The notes under the pieces are model-generated. The model searched no databases and was not told where the DNA came from. It saw only the letters and a list, made by a program, of their open reading frames with translations. The position numbers and the translations under genes were made by a program. This document shows positions 33,306-45,186 of a stretch of DNA of 64,000 bases, piece by piece. The stretch comes from Septoria linicola. Lineage: Eukaryota; Ascomycota; Dothideomycetes; Mycosphaerellales; Mycosphaerellaceae. Location: NCBI GenBank assembly GCA_024114885.1, contig CP099425.1, positions 2,356,001-2,420,000 of the forward strand. Direction: 5' to 3'. Numbering within the stretch: the first letter of the stretch is position 1; every line of letters starts with the position of its first letter.

Positions 33306-35185
33306 ATGTTTGCGGAGTATCACCACCGCCAATATTTCGCCCGCGCGTTTCGCACCCAGCAAGATGGGCCTGCTGGACTCATTGATACAAATCAGGTGGA
33401 CTCGAGGCCAGAAAATGACATCGATGACGATACCATAGTCAAGGACGCCGACGAGAGCGACTATGGATCCGATCTCGACGACGCCACGGTGGACGCGCTC
33501 TTGACGAACACAACATTGTCGCAGCCACAGGACACGCAGTCTCCAAGCGTCAAGATCGAAGATGTAGAGGAACCAGTTCTTCCGCAGCGAGACGAGAATG
33601 AACCTGAGAACGACAGTCTTCGCCTGCTGCGAGCCGATGTGGAAGCAGTCCTCACTGGTCTCGGTCAGATCACTGCACAGTCTGCGCGTATTCGAGAGGC
33701 ACTCGCACAAGCCATCGAGTCAAAAGGGCAAGACTCGCGATCATGGCCAGCAGACGCAGATTCGCCAAAAGTCGAGCACGACGGTTACACCTGTATGTCC
33801 AGTGGAGCTACGGCCTTGATGATAGACTGACCAGCTGACCACAGCGTCTCAAAGCTGTACAAATAGGGCAGAAACCAATCAAACGTGAAGCTAGTCTTGT
33901 CGAGGTTCCCGATGAGAACGATACGCGAACACCAATTGAACGATTCCGAAAGCAACGGCCTTTGACTGTCACGGATCTGGTGTCGCCGGCATGGTGTGAG
34001 TTGCAATACTGGTACAGCTTGACCAAGTATGGGAGAATCAAGCGGACGCCTGCAATGAAGCAGGGCAGCAGGATCCACAAGCAGATTGAAGAGCAGACAC
34101 AGGTTGAGGTGCGCGTAGAGGTTGAGACCAGGGAGGACAAGCTTGGACTACGGCTGTGGAACATTATACAAGGTCTGCGTGGGCTACGTGCGACTGGCTT
34201 GACGCGCGAGCTAGAGGTCTTTGGTGTGGTGGATGGAGACGTCGTGGTCGGCATCATTGACGCACTCTCGCATACATGTCCGGACGAGAAGTTCGAGGCC
34301 GAAATGCTGAGTATGCAGGATGCTGCGAGGAATGGAGGCAACAAGGTCAAGAAGGAAGAGCTGCCCGCCGACCAGAAAACAATGACCGACTTCTTCCGCG
34401 GATCACAGGAACAGGAAACGATACTGAACAGCCAGGCGGCATGGCAGAGCACGCCTCAACGACGGCGACCAGCAAAGACTGTCTACCTGAGCGATGTGAA
34501 AACGCGAGGCGTCAAGAGCGTGCCTCAAGGAACGAGGATGCGCCCTACACAGATGCAGCTCATGCTATATCGGCGCTTCCTCAACGACCTCGCAGCCAAC
34601 GAAGTAGACGCACAACGCATCTTCGACCGCTATAGCATGGACGCCCACGCACCTTTCAGCGACACGTTCATCGCCAACATGGCCGGCATCGACTTCACCG
34701 CCAGCCAGCAATCCCTCCTCGAGCTCGACGACTCCAACGACGAGCCAATGATGCAGCAGCAAGAGCAATCCAACGACCCCCTCGACGAAGTCCTCCAACA
34801 CAATACCCTCTCCTTCCTCTGGACCCACATGATCACCGAGTTCCAACGCACCATCCCCGTCAGCACAATCTCATCCTGCATCTCCCCTCTCCTCACAGCC
34901 GAATTCCGCACCGCAGCCACAGGCGCGCTCATCGGCCGCAGAAGTTTCGCCTATGATGCAGATATGCTGGATACATACGTCAAATCGGAAATGGCCTGGT
35001 GGAGAGGTGAGCGAGAAGCCCAGGGTGTGAAGGATATTGAGGAGGCGAGTTATAAGTGTCGGAGCTGCAAGTTTGCGGAGCAGTGTACGTGGCGGAGGAA
35101 GTTGGATGAGAAGGCTGGGCAGAAGGGAAAGTTGAACGGGAAGAGGGGCATCATCTTTGGCATCGCCGCAGAGTCAGCCTGCTAG
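33306..35185 (+). CDS. EXO5: Exonuclease V (EXO5)-like Fe-S nuclease
   Basis: Two exons: 33306-33792 and 33867-35185 (acceptor AAATAG preferred); 601 aa. An acceptor at CAAAG, ending at 33854, is also in phase and adds four residues. The N-terminus is acidic (ESDYGSDLDDATVDALL). The nuclease region begins IERFRKQRPLTVTDLVSPAW and CELQYWY, with MKQGSRIHKQIEEQ, an EVFGVVDGDVVVGIID strand, and the PD-(D/E)XK-like VYLSDVKTRG. Four cysteines bind the Fe-S cluster: one in AWCELQ and three in the C-terminal C-x2-C-x5-C (KCRSCKFAEQCTW), the EXO5 pattern. In yeast the enzyme is a single-strand-specific 5' exonuclease needed for mitochondrial DNA. It starts with ATG in CCACCATG. Confidence 0.93.
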
Positions 35186-35277
35186 AATGAAGATCGAACA
35201 GTGAAAGGTGTGAGGGGAGCGTAAGGTTGATGGAGAGTGAGTGAGTGATATGTGATGATACCCATGTGCTTTGGAAC

Positions 35278-35317
35278 GTATGTATGTATGTATGTATGTA
35301 TGTATGTATGTATGTAC
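35278..35317 (+). repeat. (GTAT)n microsatellite
   Basis: Ten uninterrupted GTAT units, about 95 bases downstream of the EXO5 stop. Confidence 0.95.
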
Positions 35318-35467
35318 ATAGCGAGCTGGTGCTATGCAACCACGTCTGATCCTGACTGCTGCTACCGCACCCTTCTTCTGCTTTTCCCCAATATGTCTCA
35401 TGATCAGCACATGCTGTCGTTGTCGATCGAGCTTTGAGCTCGAGCTGCTAGCAAAGCAAAGCAAAGC

Positions 35468-35513
35468 CCTTAGGGTTGACTACCGAAACTAGCGGGACGC
35501 CGGCGACGACGAT
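35468..35513 (+). repeat. Short dispersed repeat, copy 2
   Basis: Matches 26964-27006: CTTAGGGTTGACTACCGAAA, then GGGACG and GCGACGACGATG, with three extra bases (CCG) between the last two blocks. An AAAGC triplication precedes it. Confidence 0.6.
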
Positions 35514-36611
35514 GTCACAGATGCTTGCTTCTACACAATTCATAATTGATATCAGAGGCCTTTTGAGCAATGCTCGGCTATTTTGGTAACTTCTAATAAA
35601 GCTCTATCGGTAGCATTCTATAGGAGAGTTATGGCGTGATTGTCGAATTATCGATTTTGGTGAAATTGGACTTTTCGGGACTGTGTTGGGCATTGACCGC
35701 ACGGGGGGAATAGGGTGCGTCTGTCAAAACGAGATACTTCAAAAAGAGCAAATTTCGGGACAGCGAAGATGTGAATTCTTGGCTTGTCAATGGAGACAGG
35801 AGGTACGGAGGAAGTGTTGTAGGCAGAAGTGCATGAGGATGAGAGGAAGGGAGAGAGAGAGGAAGAGAGGGAAGAGATGCTTGCACGTGGACATTATTCC
35901 GACTTGATGGATCATGACTAACTATGGACAGTATGCAAAAATCTCGCACTGAGCTTCTGCCACCGCTTTGTACATATGGATATCTACGAGCCCAGATTGA
36001 TGTGCCCCGCCGTGAGCTCAAAGACCACCGAATGGCCCCTCGATCTCCTGCAGAGAGCCCTCTCTGGTCCATGCACTCCAGACACCGAGGACTCGTCCAA
36101 TTTTCAGCCTCCACGAGGCAGGACACTCTGCCCGATCCCCTCGAGGAGATGGTGTGCGCGTAGCCTGTTGTGCTGGGCGCTGAGCTGGGTCGGCTTCTAG
36201 ACAGATAGCTCCTCTGCAGGGCAAGCCACCACCACGTGGACGTATCACATCCGCACGCGGAAAGAGGCGCTGTCCTTTGATCAGAGGGCGAGTATTGCGT
36301 GCGTAGCCAGCGCGTCCGCAGGCAGACCATATGCGAGTCCTGGACAGCCAAAGACCTGTACATGGGCAAGCCTCTAGAGATGAATGCTCATGTAGTGTGG
36401 GCAGTCGGAGTCGGCTTGCGTGTCATCTTCAACGGTATTGGAGGCCGTCTGTCATGGCCACAGTTGGTCGTGAGCATGCGGCGATAGTGCTATTGAGAGC
36501 AGAGCATTGTTGCTGAGCCGGTCTGCTCGCGATCTGGCCGCTTGGAGCAAGGTAGGTGGAGCTGCTGGGGCACAGTCGAGGCCACCGCTGCAGTAGTCAC
36601 TGCTACAGTGA

Positions 36612-38561
36612 TCATAACAGCGTCTCGATGTTGGGCAGAGCCTGTTTCCCATCACTGCCGGCTACGACATTCTTCCTCCGCTTCAGCAGGCAATAGTCGC
36701 CGTAGACTCTCTTGAACCTGAGAGGCACAAATGGCAGATCTGGGATCCAGCCCAGTCGTCCTATTATGCCCGTGGACCCAGCATCCAGGAAAGGCAAACA
36801 CTTGACCTTCTCCCAATTATTCTCATCTGCGATATAGCTCGGCTCGAGTTTTGTAGCCTCGGTGCTTGGGAGATGAAGATCAACCAGGAAGTCGCAGCGC
36901 TTGATGTCAGTGTACTTCCCGATGTCCTCCACGTTCTCGTCGTTCATGCCTGGTGGTACAAGCCAGGTACCGGGAAAGAGGCCGAAGCCTTGCGCAGCTT
37001 CCGAGAACTCGCCGGGAAGAAGTCCTTTGAACTCAGATCGGATGAATTTTGCGCGGACACCGTTGGGTAGGAGGTAGTGCGATGGGAAGCGATACCATTC
37101 TTTGCCAAGGCAGACTTGGTCTCCGGGTTGTGAGACGCCTGCGCGATGGAGAGGCTGGTAGATGGAAAGAGGTGCACCGAAAGCTGTGATTGTGCCCAGG
37201 GTTCGGAAGGCAGCGAATGCAGCTGCTGCGATGACGAATCCGAGAATGCTGAATAGGCGGAGCTGGACAGGGATCTTGCTGATCAGATCTTTTGGATCGC
37301 TGGAGCCCAGGTTGGCCAGGATGATGTGGAAAGCTACAGCGGCGTTGAGCACTAGAGCAGGGTATGCTGGGTACATGAATCTTTCCTCCTTGTGCGGCTG
37401 GAGAGTGAAGATGGCCAGCCAGAGATAGAATGGTGTAAGGAAGACGACTCCGCGGATATAGCTGGCTCTCGTTGCTCCCCTTGCTCGGAGGAAGTGCTGT
37501 GCCAGCAGAAGGGGCATGGAGAGCAAGGCCAGTACCAGCCAGACGTGAAAGTTCAAGAACAAGTTTCTCAGATAAAAGTGCCATGGCTCCACGCCGTAGA
37601 GTTCTGGGCCTTTACTGCTGAACACATTGTAAAGCACAATGTTCAGTGGGACGAGGACAGTCTTGTTGTAGAAGTAGTAGTCGACCGCAACTTGTAATCC
37701 CAGAACAAGCAGTGTTCTCACGACTCCATCAACCACTCTCCAGAGCAAATCCCACATGCCATAGAGGTTGCTGAGCGAGGCAAGCAGCAGCTCCTCGGCC
37801 AGGAACGGGATGGCCATCGCTGCAGCGAAGGGCCAGCCGAGACAAGCTCCTACGCCTATCGCCCAGATGCCTTGTGCAGTTCGAAGACCTCCTCGCCAGT
37901 CCATGAACGCTGCCATGCCGAGGATGACAAAGTACATGGCAAAGCTGCTTGGTAGGAAAGCGATGCTCGCGTGGTACAAGCCAGGGCTCGTAATAGTGAT
38001 TCCGAGATAGTACATTGCAATTCTTGGGTTGAGAGTCGTGGCAATCTTGGAATAGAGTCTTGCTTCGCATTGGGCGCACAGTGCTCCAAGGGCGGCTCTG
38101 ATCAGATAGAACTCGGCTACTTTAGGCTCGGGAGTACGAAGAATGCGAGCAATTGGTGCCACGACTGCGTGGAGTGCAGTATACGCCCATGATCGGATGG
38201 CATAATCGGGCGAGTACTCCCATGTTTGGAAACCGTGGCCGTGGTTTAGGTAGTGAGTTGGCTCCCAGTAGTTGAAGACTTCATCGCAGTCTTGGATTGG
38301 GCTGTAGAGAGCTGCGATGGAGTGAGCTATGAGAAAGATGTAAGAAGCTGTCAACGTGGAAATGTAGAATGGAGGACTGGAGATTGTGCTGTATGATGGA
38401 TGCTCAGCATGATGTCGCGCTACTGAGGTACCTGAGAAGAGGCTCACGGTTTGCCAGAGGGCAGCTTCGTCGGACGATGAGGCGAACGAGAAGCCGTCCT
38501 CGGTCGGTTTGTGTCTTTTGGCGTTGACGGGGCCATGATGGAGTCTTGATGAGGCCGGCAT
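36612..38561 (-). CDS. ALG9: Alpha-1,2-mannosyltransferase ALG9 (GT22)
   Basis: Single exon, 649 aa. The first luminal loop has DCDEVFNYWEPTHYL (residues 91-105) with the acidic catalytic pair of the GT22 family, followed by GFQTWEYSPDYAIRSWAY. HKEERFMYPAYP (390-401) is the second family hallmark. About ten hydrophobic segments fit an ER multipass enzyme; the C-terminal third is luminal and soluble. ALG9 adds the seventh and ninth mannoses to the dolichol-linked N-glycan precursor using dolichol-phosphate-mannose. The N-terminal 60 residues are polar. It is divergent from NAF1, with 212 bases between start codons, so they may share a promoter. Confidence 0.95.
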   Translation of the reverse strand: MPASSRLHHGPVNAKRHKPTEDGFSFASSSDEAALWQTVSLFSGTSVARHHAEHPSYSTISSPPFYISTLTASYIFLIAHSIAALYSPIQDCDEVFNYWEPTHYLNHGHGFQTWEYSPDYAIRSWAYTALHAVVAPIARILRTPEPKVAEFYLIRAALGALCAQCEARLYSKIATTLNPRIAMYYLGITITSPGLYHASIAFLPSSFAMYFVILGMAAFMDWRGGLRTAQGIWAIGVGACLGWPFAAAMAIPFLAEELLLASLSNLYGMWDLLWRVVDGVVRTLLVLGLQVAVDYYFYNKTVLVPLNIVLYNVFSSKGPELYGVEPWHFYLRNLFLNFHVWLVLALLSMPLLLAQHFLRARGATRASYIRGVVFLTPFYLWLAIFTLQPHKEERFMYPAYPALVLNAAVAFHIILANLGSSDPKDLISKIPVQLRLFSILGFVIAAAAFAAFRTLGTITAFGAPLSIYQPLHRAGVSQPGDQVCLGKEWYRFPSHYLLPNGVRAKFIRSEFKGLLPGEFSEAAQGFGLFPGTWLVPPGMNDENVEDIGKYTDIKRCDFLVDLHLPSTEATKLEPSYIADENNWEKVKCLPFLDAGSTGIIGRLGWIPDLPFVPLRFKRVYGDYCLLKRRKNVVAGSDGKQALPNIETLL

Positions 38562-38773
38562 GAAGTCGCGTGGAATGAGGAGAGAGCAAAGTGGCTGTAC
38601 ACACGCCTAGTTCTACGCAAGACGCGACTGGCGGTGCTGTCAAAGCTCCTCGACCGAGCTCTGGCCCCAAAAAGTTTCCCTGGTCGCTTTTGTGAAGAGT
38701 CTTGCTCGACACATTGCCGTGCACATTGCCATTCGGTACTACGCTCACATACCGTGATTGGATCTAACATGGT

Positions 38774-40668
38774 ATGGCAGAAAAAGGAGACGACCAATTC
38801 GACCTGCACGAGGCCGACGAAGCACGACCGGCGAAGCGCATGCGACTCGAAGCGCCTCTCGACGTGACCACCGACACTCGCGACGAAATGCAGGACGAAG
38901 ACGACTGGGACGATGTCTACGGCGCCACCAATGCCAGTTCTGCCCAACAGACGGCGGCAGCACCTACTGTAGAAGTGCAGAAGGACGAAGTGCCAGATCC
39001 GATTTCTGCCACGGCCAATGCAACAGCTCCGACAGAAGCTCCGCCATCTCACATCACTGCACCTGCTGGAGAGCACAACGAGCAACTGCCTGACGGAGTG
39101 CCCGCAGAGACGACAGATATTGTGCATGATGCACCAGTATCGCAACCACACGATGCCCCTTCAGGCAGTGGTGTGGTCAGTGGTGAGCAGCAGGCGGCTG
39201 TCGTTGGTCGCTCGACAGAGCCTTCAGTCCAGGTCGAGAAGGCTGATGTGCCAATGCTCGACACTGATGGTCTGCTGTCACGACCCGACAAGGTGACGGA
39301 TGATCCCGAGTTCATGGCTGCTGCTGAAGCACAAAAGGGCAAGAAAGACTCGGAATGGCAGTTCGATTCGTCCGATGCAGAATCGTCCTCAGACTCAGAC
39401 ACTTCCTCCGACGATTCTTCCGACGATTCCGACAGTGGTAGTGAAGATGCATACGAGCTGCTCGATCCAGCGACCGCCGCCAAAATGCTCATGGCCGAGG
39501 AAGGTGGCGACGAGGACGGAGGCAACAAGAACAAAAAGGACGGAGAAGACAGTCAGCCACGCACTGCGAACGAAGTCAAGGAGACTGTCATCCCGAAACC
39601 CGATGTCACCATCACAGAAGAGACGAAACTGACCTTGCTTGGACACGTCAGTAGCGCTGTGGAAAACATGATTCTCATCAAAGGCGCGACGCCTGGAGAA
39701 TATCAAGTCCTCGAAAGTGGTTCAGTGCTCTGCAATGAGAAACGCGAAGTGGTGGGTGCTGTTTCGGAGACCTTTGGTCGCGTGCAAGAGCCGCTTTATA
39801 GCGTGGCCTTCACCAATAGCAAGGAGATTGAAGACGCCGGCCTAGAATTTGGCTCCAAGGTGTACTACGTCGACAGCCACAGCACATTCGTCTTCACCCA
39901 ACCACTGAAGAACCTCAAAGGGACGGACGCTTCGAATCTTTACGACGAGGAAGTCCACGAGGATGATCAAGATTTCTCTGACGATGAGAAAGAGGCAGAG
40001 TACAAGCGTTACAAGAAGTTATTCAAGAAGTCTGGTCGAGGTGGACTTTCGCGAGGCGCATTCGTGCAAGGCGATCACCTAAACTACGCTAGTCCCTCGG
40101 CTTCGGACGACCATCGCACGTTCGCTGGCGCGAGTGATGCCCCAGCACAGCAGTATGGCGGTGGCATGAGCTACGATGATGACGAGGGCACGGAAGACTT
40201 CTTTACGCCGCTGAAGCGTCCTGATAATCTCAGCGATCTCATGGCGAGCGGCGGAGGTCCACCGCCTCCACGGCCTCAGCAGTCCTTCGATCGAGGTCGC
40301 GGACGAGGGCGTGGCGATCGTGGTGATAGAGGGCGAGGACGTGGTGATCGCGGAAGAGGAAGAGGCCGAGGTGGCTTCGAGCAGCGACAACAGCGTGGCG
40401 GAGGTGAGAGAGGTGGCTTCCGAGGAGGCCAGCAACAGCACAACAACCGGAGAGGTGATGGGCGAAGCTTCGCGGATCGCCAGAATGACCACAACAATTC
40501 GCAGACGTCTAACACCCCAGCAGCCGCACCCTATGCACCGCCAACACAGCAGTACCAAGCACAGCCGCCACCGCAGCAGCAGCAACAACCACCGGCAGCG
40601 CAAACATACCAATTTGGTGGCTACCAATTCCAGTACGGCAATCAACCTCAAGCCGCACCAGTACAGCA

Positions 40669-40704
<36 letters not shown>

Positions 40705-40951
40705 TCAGGACTACTACGCTCAGCAACAACAAGCAGCTGCTGTTGGACAGCCTCCAGCAGGGTCATATGTCAACCCGGCATACTACCAACAGCAGCAGCA
40801 ACAGCAGGCCCAAGCGTATGCTGCCTATGCCCAACAGTATCCGCAAGCTTACGCAGCGCAGCCCCAGGCCAACCCTGGAGCTCCGACGAGTCTTGACATT
40901 GGGTCCATTCTGCGCAATCTTGGACATCAACCACAGCCGCCGCCCCAATGA
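38774..40951 (+). CDS. NAF1: H/ACA RNP assembly factor Naf1
   Basis: Single exon, 725 aa. An acidic, Ser-rich N-terminal half (SSDSDTSSDDSSDDSDSGSE) is followed by the Gar1-like beta-barrel at about residues 279-395 (KLTLLGHVSSAVENMILIKG, VVGAVSETFGRVQEPLYSVA, VYYVDSHSTFVF). Next come a DDEKEAEYKRYKKLF helix, an RGG-type RNA-binding tract (about 503-560), and a Gln/Pro/Tyr-rich low-complexity tail with a pure Gln run near 631-644. Naf1 holds the place of Gar1 during nuclear assembly of H/ACA snoRNPs, which guide pseudouridylation. The prion-like tail is longer than in yeast, judging from memory. Confidence 0.92.
40663..40703 (+). repeat. CAG/CAA repeat encoding a Gln run in NAF1
   Basis: About 13 successive CAR codons, nearly all CAG, inside the NAF1 coding frame. 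A second shorter CAG/CAA cluster is at about 40790-40807. Length polymorphism would change the glutamine tract without shifting the frame. Confidence 0.9.
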
Positions 40952-41664
40952 GCTGGATATAGGCTCAGAAGCGTCCACCTTCAATCGCATAGATCACAAG
41001 ATTGGACAGCAATCATAACAGCAGCAGCAATGAGCTACATGTAGATCCATACTTGTCAGCTCGTGCAGACCATGCTGTGTCACAGAACGACTTTCCCACT
41101 TTGCTTGCAACTATTGTCGTCCAAAGACTATTTCTGTTTGATGGTAGGGTGACCAGCTCTTCTGGAGGGTCGTGCAGCACTGCAGTAGCTGGCGGCCAAA
41201 CTGCGTAGAGCTCCCTTAGGAGGAGCTCGGACTATGGTAGAGTCACTTGCTGAAAGACACAATCGCGGTGCAGGTAGGTTTTACAGTGACTGTACCTCTA
41301 CGGTCAAGCATGTGCACTAGATCAAGGCAAGTTCACGACCTCCAATCATTCTATGTGTCTTTCTCACCCAGCGAATTTGGCTTCTGGAACCGCAGCGTCG
41401 GATCACTGCTATCAGACTATGAAGCTGCTCGCTTCGACTTGAGACCACTGCTATCCTGCTCAGACTCCATCCGCTTACAGTTCTCTTGCCCTCATTGACC
41501 AAAAACCGAATCATGTCCTCATTCATCATATATTCATGCTATTCCCCTGGCACGCACATCAACCCATACACGCCTGGCATCGTTCTTCCCACCATCTCTC
41601 CCACTCCTCTTCCCCTCTCGTCCTCCCCTTCTCCCCTTCTCCTCCTCCTCCTCCTTCCTTCTTC
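40952..41664. other. Intergenic
   Basis: Between the 3' ends of convergent NAF1 and the b561-like gene. A long pyrimidine-rich tract (about 41580-41680) lies just before the b561 stop; no convincing coding frame. Confidence 0.5.
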
Positions 41665-42585
41665 TTACTTCCCAGCCAACCACCCAAACTTACTCAGTCT
41701 CACTCTACTCCCCACGCCCACCACAACCGCCACACTCGCCACCACCACAGCCCACAACTGAATCCCCAATACATTCTTATTGAAATCCGTGCTCGTCGCC
41801 GCTCCAATCGTCGCCAACATCAATACTCCCGTGAAATACCCGCCCACGCGATGGTATTTGTACAATTTCTTCGCATCCCCCTCTCCGCCATAGAGTGCAG
41901 GCGTGAAATATTGTGTGAATCCAACGATAGCCTGTAGGACGAGGAGGATGTAGGTGACCAATCCGAGGATCGCGTGGGGAGAAACGAAGTGGGTTCCGGA
42001 GTGGGCGAATTTGTTGTATTCGATTACGATGAGGCCGGCGATGGCGAGGAGGAGGGCGAGGTCGTTGAGGGTGGCGTGGGAGTAGGTGCCTTGTTTCTTT
42101 TGCGTGGCGGTGTGGGTTGGTTGGAGGATGAGGATGGCTTGGGTGAGGAAGAGGAAGGCGGCTGAGTTGAGGAGCTGGAGGGGTTGTGAGTGAGTAGGGC
42201 GTTTGGGGTGTGGGGTGGTGTGGTATGGTATGGCTTACTGGGTGAGCGGAGAAGAGGATCAGGTCGTTGGAGAAGACTGCTCCCCAGACGATGGCTGCGA
42301 GCTGTATGGCGTGTTGTTGTCAGCTCTGCTGTTCTTCGAATGTGTCTTTGAGCTTTGGTAGAGTATGACTTACTACCCACGCGCCAGCTTGAGCTACAAC
42401 AGCAGTTCCTGCACTCATCGTAAGCTTGTCGATACCAATAATGGTGTGTGTCTGGAAGACGAGGATGATGACCAACCCAGCACAAAGTTGTAGTAGAGTG
42501 GCTTGCCTTCAGGTAAGCTTGCATCTCCTCTGTCACCCAGCAAAGGCTCCTCCTCCGCTGTGCCCTCTCTTCGTAGTGTAGACAT
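41665..42585 (-). CDS. Cytochrome b561/ferric-reductase-type membrane protein
   Basis: Four exons: 42477-42585, 42374-42408, 42239-42301 and 41665-42174; 238 aa. Introns of 68, 72 and 64 bases are GT-AG with consistent phases. The spliced chain reads MSTLRREGTAEEEPLLGDRG, ...LYYNFVLGTAVVAQAGAWV, ...VWGAVFSNDLILFSAHPLLN, ...LQPTHTATQKKQGTYSHATL, ...YKYHRVGGYFTGVLML. Five to six membrane helices carry the spaced histidines (SAHP, QPTH, YSHA, YKYHR) expected to hold heme b in cytochrome b561 proteins. Such proteins pass electrons across a membrane, usually from ascorbate; fungal roles are poorly known. The 35-base second exon is easily missed. Confidence 0.9.
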
Positions 42586-43231
42586 CTTCTTCCTCTCGCT
42601 GTATGCGAAGCGTTACACTTCTCTTGTAGCGTAGCGAAACGTGCTGTTCCTCGCCACGAAACGTCTAGTTAGTTAGGCTGCTACAGCTGTTGCAGTCGTG
42701 AGATCAGATAAGCAAGCGGGACCACCAAACGACCTCGCGGGGAAAAAGGTTGACAAGACGAGACGAGAGCGGATCAGATAGTGATGTTATGAAACCTTCA
42801 ATACAAGCAAGTCGTTTGAGCTTCGCGTTGGTATGGTCACGGCATCATCACTTTCTGATGGAGGTCGGCAAAGTTCATGGCACGCAACAGCTGCTGGTAT
42901 ATTACGTGTTCGAATATCCCCGCCTGTTGTGATGCCGTGTGCTCTATTCGCAAGGATTCGAAGCACAATGTTCGGTCATCGATGAGATGCGAAGCACCAA
43001 TCGAATGGCGTGGATTGCTCAGCTGGAGCAAGGTGCACGGCAAGTCGGCAACTGGGATTTGAGCTTTCGTTTGCGCGAAATGGGTGGACATTTGATGTGG
43101 GCTGCCATCAATATGCTTGGGGTGGATCCGGTGACTTTTGCTGGTCGCCGAGATATGCCTGAGTCTTGGTCTATATTGTATGTTGCTGATCTTCTTGTCT
43201 GTCGTTGGTCATGGTCGCTGTTCGCTTGCTC
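42586..43231. other. Intergenic with a weak plus-strand candidate
   Basis: 5' flank of the b561-like gene and 3' flank of the 2H phosphoesterase gene. The weak candidate at 42951-43292 is listed separately. Confidence 0.4.
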
Positions 43232-43292
43232 TTAGGCTCCCCTGCCCAGTCGCACCGACTCTCCGCCTCCATACCACAGGGTACCTTTCCTA
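42951..43292 (+). CDS. Weak candidate exon(s), antisense overlap with 2H phosphoesterase
   Basis: The frame from about 42951 has protein-like composition (NRMAWIAQLEQGARQVGNWD, then FRLREMGGHLMWAAINMLGV). A possible intron from GTATGT at 43179 to CTCTTAG at 43236 would lead to a stop at 43292, overlapping the 3' end of the opposite-strand gene by about 60 bases. No start exon is identified and no domain is recognised. Confidence 0.2.
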
Positions 43293-44240
43293 AAGTCCAA
43301 GCCTTTCTCATCACCAACAACCCACTCTCCTCCCTCTACAGTCTTCTCTCCCTCCTTTGGCCAGTACTTTTCCTTCAGCGAAGCATTGATCTTCTCAATC
43401 TTCTCTACAAGTTTAGCCACTTTCTCTCGATCAACAGACCCATCCGGCAGCTCGAAATCGGACTTGTCGATGAACCGACCAATGGTCAAATGTGCAGACG
43501 GAATAACATATCGACTCGCAACAGTGACGCCAGTTCCAGAAGCGAGCCCGAAGAGATCGCGACGAAGATGGTGGTATGTGTATTCATCTGACTTATCATT
43601 TGAAGGTCCTTGAGACGGCTCGCCGGCAGCAGGAAGCCACGATAAAGCCAGCGCTTGAGCATCGAAGCTCACCATGGGCTTGACGAGTCGACATCTATGC
43701 TCGGCAGTCCAGTCAGTGATCGTCTCTGCGTGTGGACGGATCTGCGCTACGAGGGCGTCGATTTTAGGTTCTGTCAGAGAGTGTACGACCTCGAGCGCTG
43801 TCATGTGTAGATTGTCTTGCGGCATGAGCCACAGATTTGGCGCGACTTCTTTTAGCGCTTGCTGGGTTTCGGCGATCAATGCTTTGACTCTTGCTGGAGG
43901 TCGTGCCCAGAAGACGAGGCAGCTGTATATTATTGTCAGGGCTGGGTTGCGCAGGCTGCTCTGGCAGGATTACTCACTGCCGAGGATCTACATAGCCTGG
44001 ATTCTGCTGAGGACTTTCGAGCTTGGCTAGTATCTGATCAATGGTCACTCCAGGAAAATCGGATGCTAGCAGCTTGTCCTTTTGTTGAGCATTTCGATTT
44101 GTGCGGTGGTTGTTGTAGCGTTTCTGGATCTCGGCAGGATCGTTCTTGCAGGAGGTGATCAGGTCGTGGTATGGGTTGTCAGTCTTCGTGTCGTCAGGTC
44201 TGCCGCCGGACAGATCTTCGAAAGTGTAGTAGGCTGCCAT
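43232..44240 (-). CDS. 2H phosphoesterase-superfamily protein
   Basis: Two exons: 43978-44240 and 43232-43922; 317 aa. The 55-base intron (GTGAGT...ATACAG) is phase 2. Two catalytic HxT motifs are spaced as in 2H phosphoesterases: HMTA at about residue 127 and HLTI at about 232. The fold's strands are visible around CLVFWARPP and YVIPSAHLTIGRF. Members cleave or form 2',3'-cyclic phosphates in RNA or nucleotides (RNA ligase/cyclic phosphodiesterase type); the substrate here is unknown. The N-terminal 90 residues (MAAYYTFEDLSGGRPDDTKT, ...LASDFPGVTIDQILAKLE) are hydrophilic and probably helical. No signal peptide. Confidence 0.87.
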
Positions 44241-45186
44241 GGCTTGATCTTCAGGAAAGGGCGTGTACGATACTGTCAGACGTGTTTAGTCTAGGCACAT
44301 TTTGGATGTCGAGGCAGAGTGTTGTGGAGGAAATGGGTCATTGGTGGTATATGCATCAGCTTAGACTCCAAAGGACTGCTTCACGCCAAGTGAGCGTCAG
44401 TTGTGTTGTCGGCTCCACATGAGAAGCCGGTGGTGGCTGAAGAACAAGTTCTTTGGGAGATGGAGACCGAGCCAGCTGCTTACACTGCTTGCTCTACGTT
44501 GGCACAACCAGCTAGTATCGCTGCGGCGAGGTAGTCGTGTGCGTGAATTGATACTGGTTGAGGTTGAGGAAGCCACGAGATGGCAAGCACGCCTTAGTCA
44601 TCACACAAAAATGGCAGGAGCAGGGTCAGTCAATACAGAAACGGACCACAATAATGCAACCACAGCAGCAGAGCGTGTTACTTGCGCACGGCAGTGTTCT
44701 TAGCTGGCAGGTCCCATCTGCAGAGGTTGCGGCGGTGATATGCAACTGTGCATTCAGTACCCAGCATAAGGAACAATCTTCGCTGGCTCATATCAGTAGA
44801 TCCTGGCGACGCATGTGGACAGCTGGTTGTATTGTCCTTCAGCCTGACAGGGTTTATGAAGGAGTCGGGCAATGTAAACGACCATGAGCGGGGAGCACTT
44901 CTAGAAGGAGAGGAGAGGGCGAAGGCACAGGTATCTGGGGATCGTGACTTTCTTTTCGAGGCATTCAAATTGTACCGCCTCAAGTACACGCATCAGGCCC
45001 ATGACGTGACACGAAAAGCGCCCAAGCACCATCCACAGCAAGTAACAGCACGCCCGAACAACCCCATGATGATACCACTCATAGTCTGGCCTAGGGCGTA
45101 CCCATTCTGCCCGTCCTTGGTGACCGTCTTCCGATGAACCGTGGCATGCTTCGTGACATTCGATAAAGAATCTGCTGGGTATGCGT
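44241..45186. other. Intergenic
   Basis: 5' flank of the 2H phosphoesterase gene and 3' flank of eL19. Frames of up to 129 codons without recognisable features; I see nothing else. Confidence 0.5.

Larger units (their letters stand above)
35186..36611. other. Intergenic with microsatellite and dispersed repeat
   Basis: Lies between the EXO5 and ALG9 3' ends. It contains a GTAT microsatellite and the second copy of a short dispersed repeat. A 246-codon minus-strand frame is Ser/Arg/Pro-rich with no domain, and I regard it as spurious. Confidence 0.5.

Noticed and set aside
33793..33846. EXO5 intron ending at CCACAG (33844)
   Set aside because: The acceptor looks good but puts the nuclease exon out of frame; AAATAG (33866) keeps it.
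35629..36369. 246-codon minus-strand open frame
   Set aside because: Ser/Pro/Arg-rich low-complexity translation, no domain, and the region is intergenic between two 3' ends.
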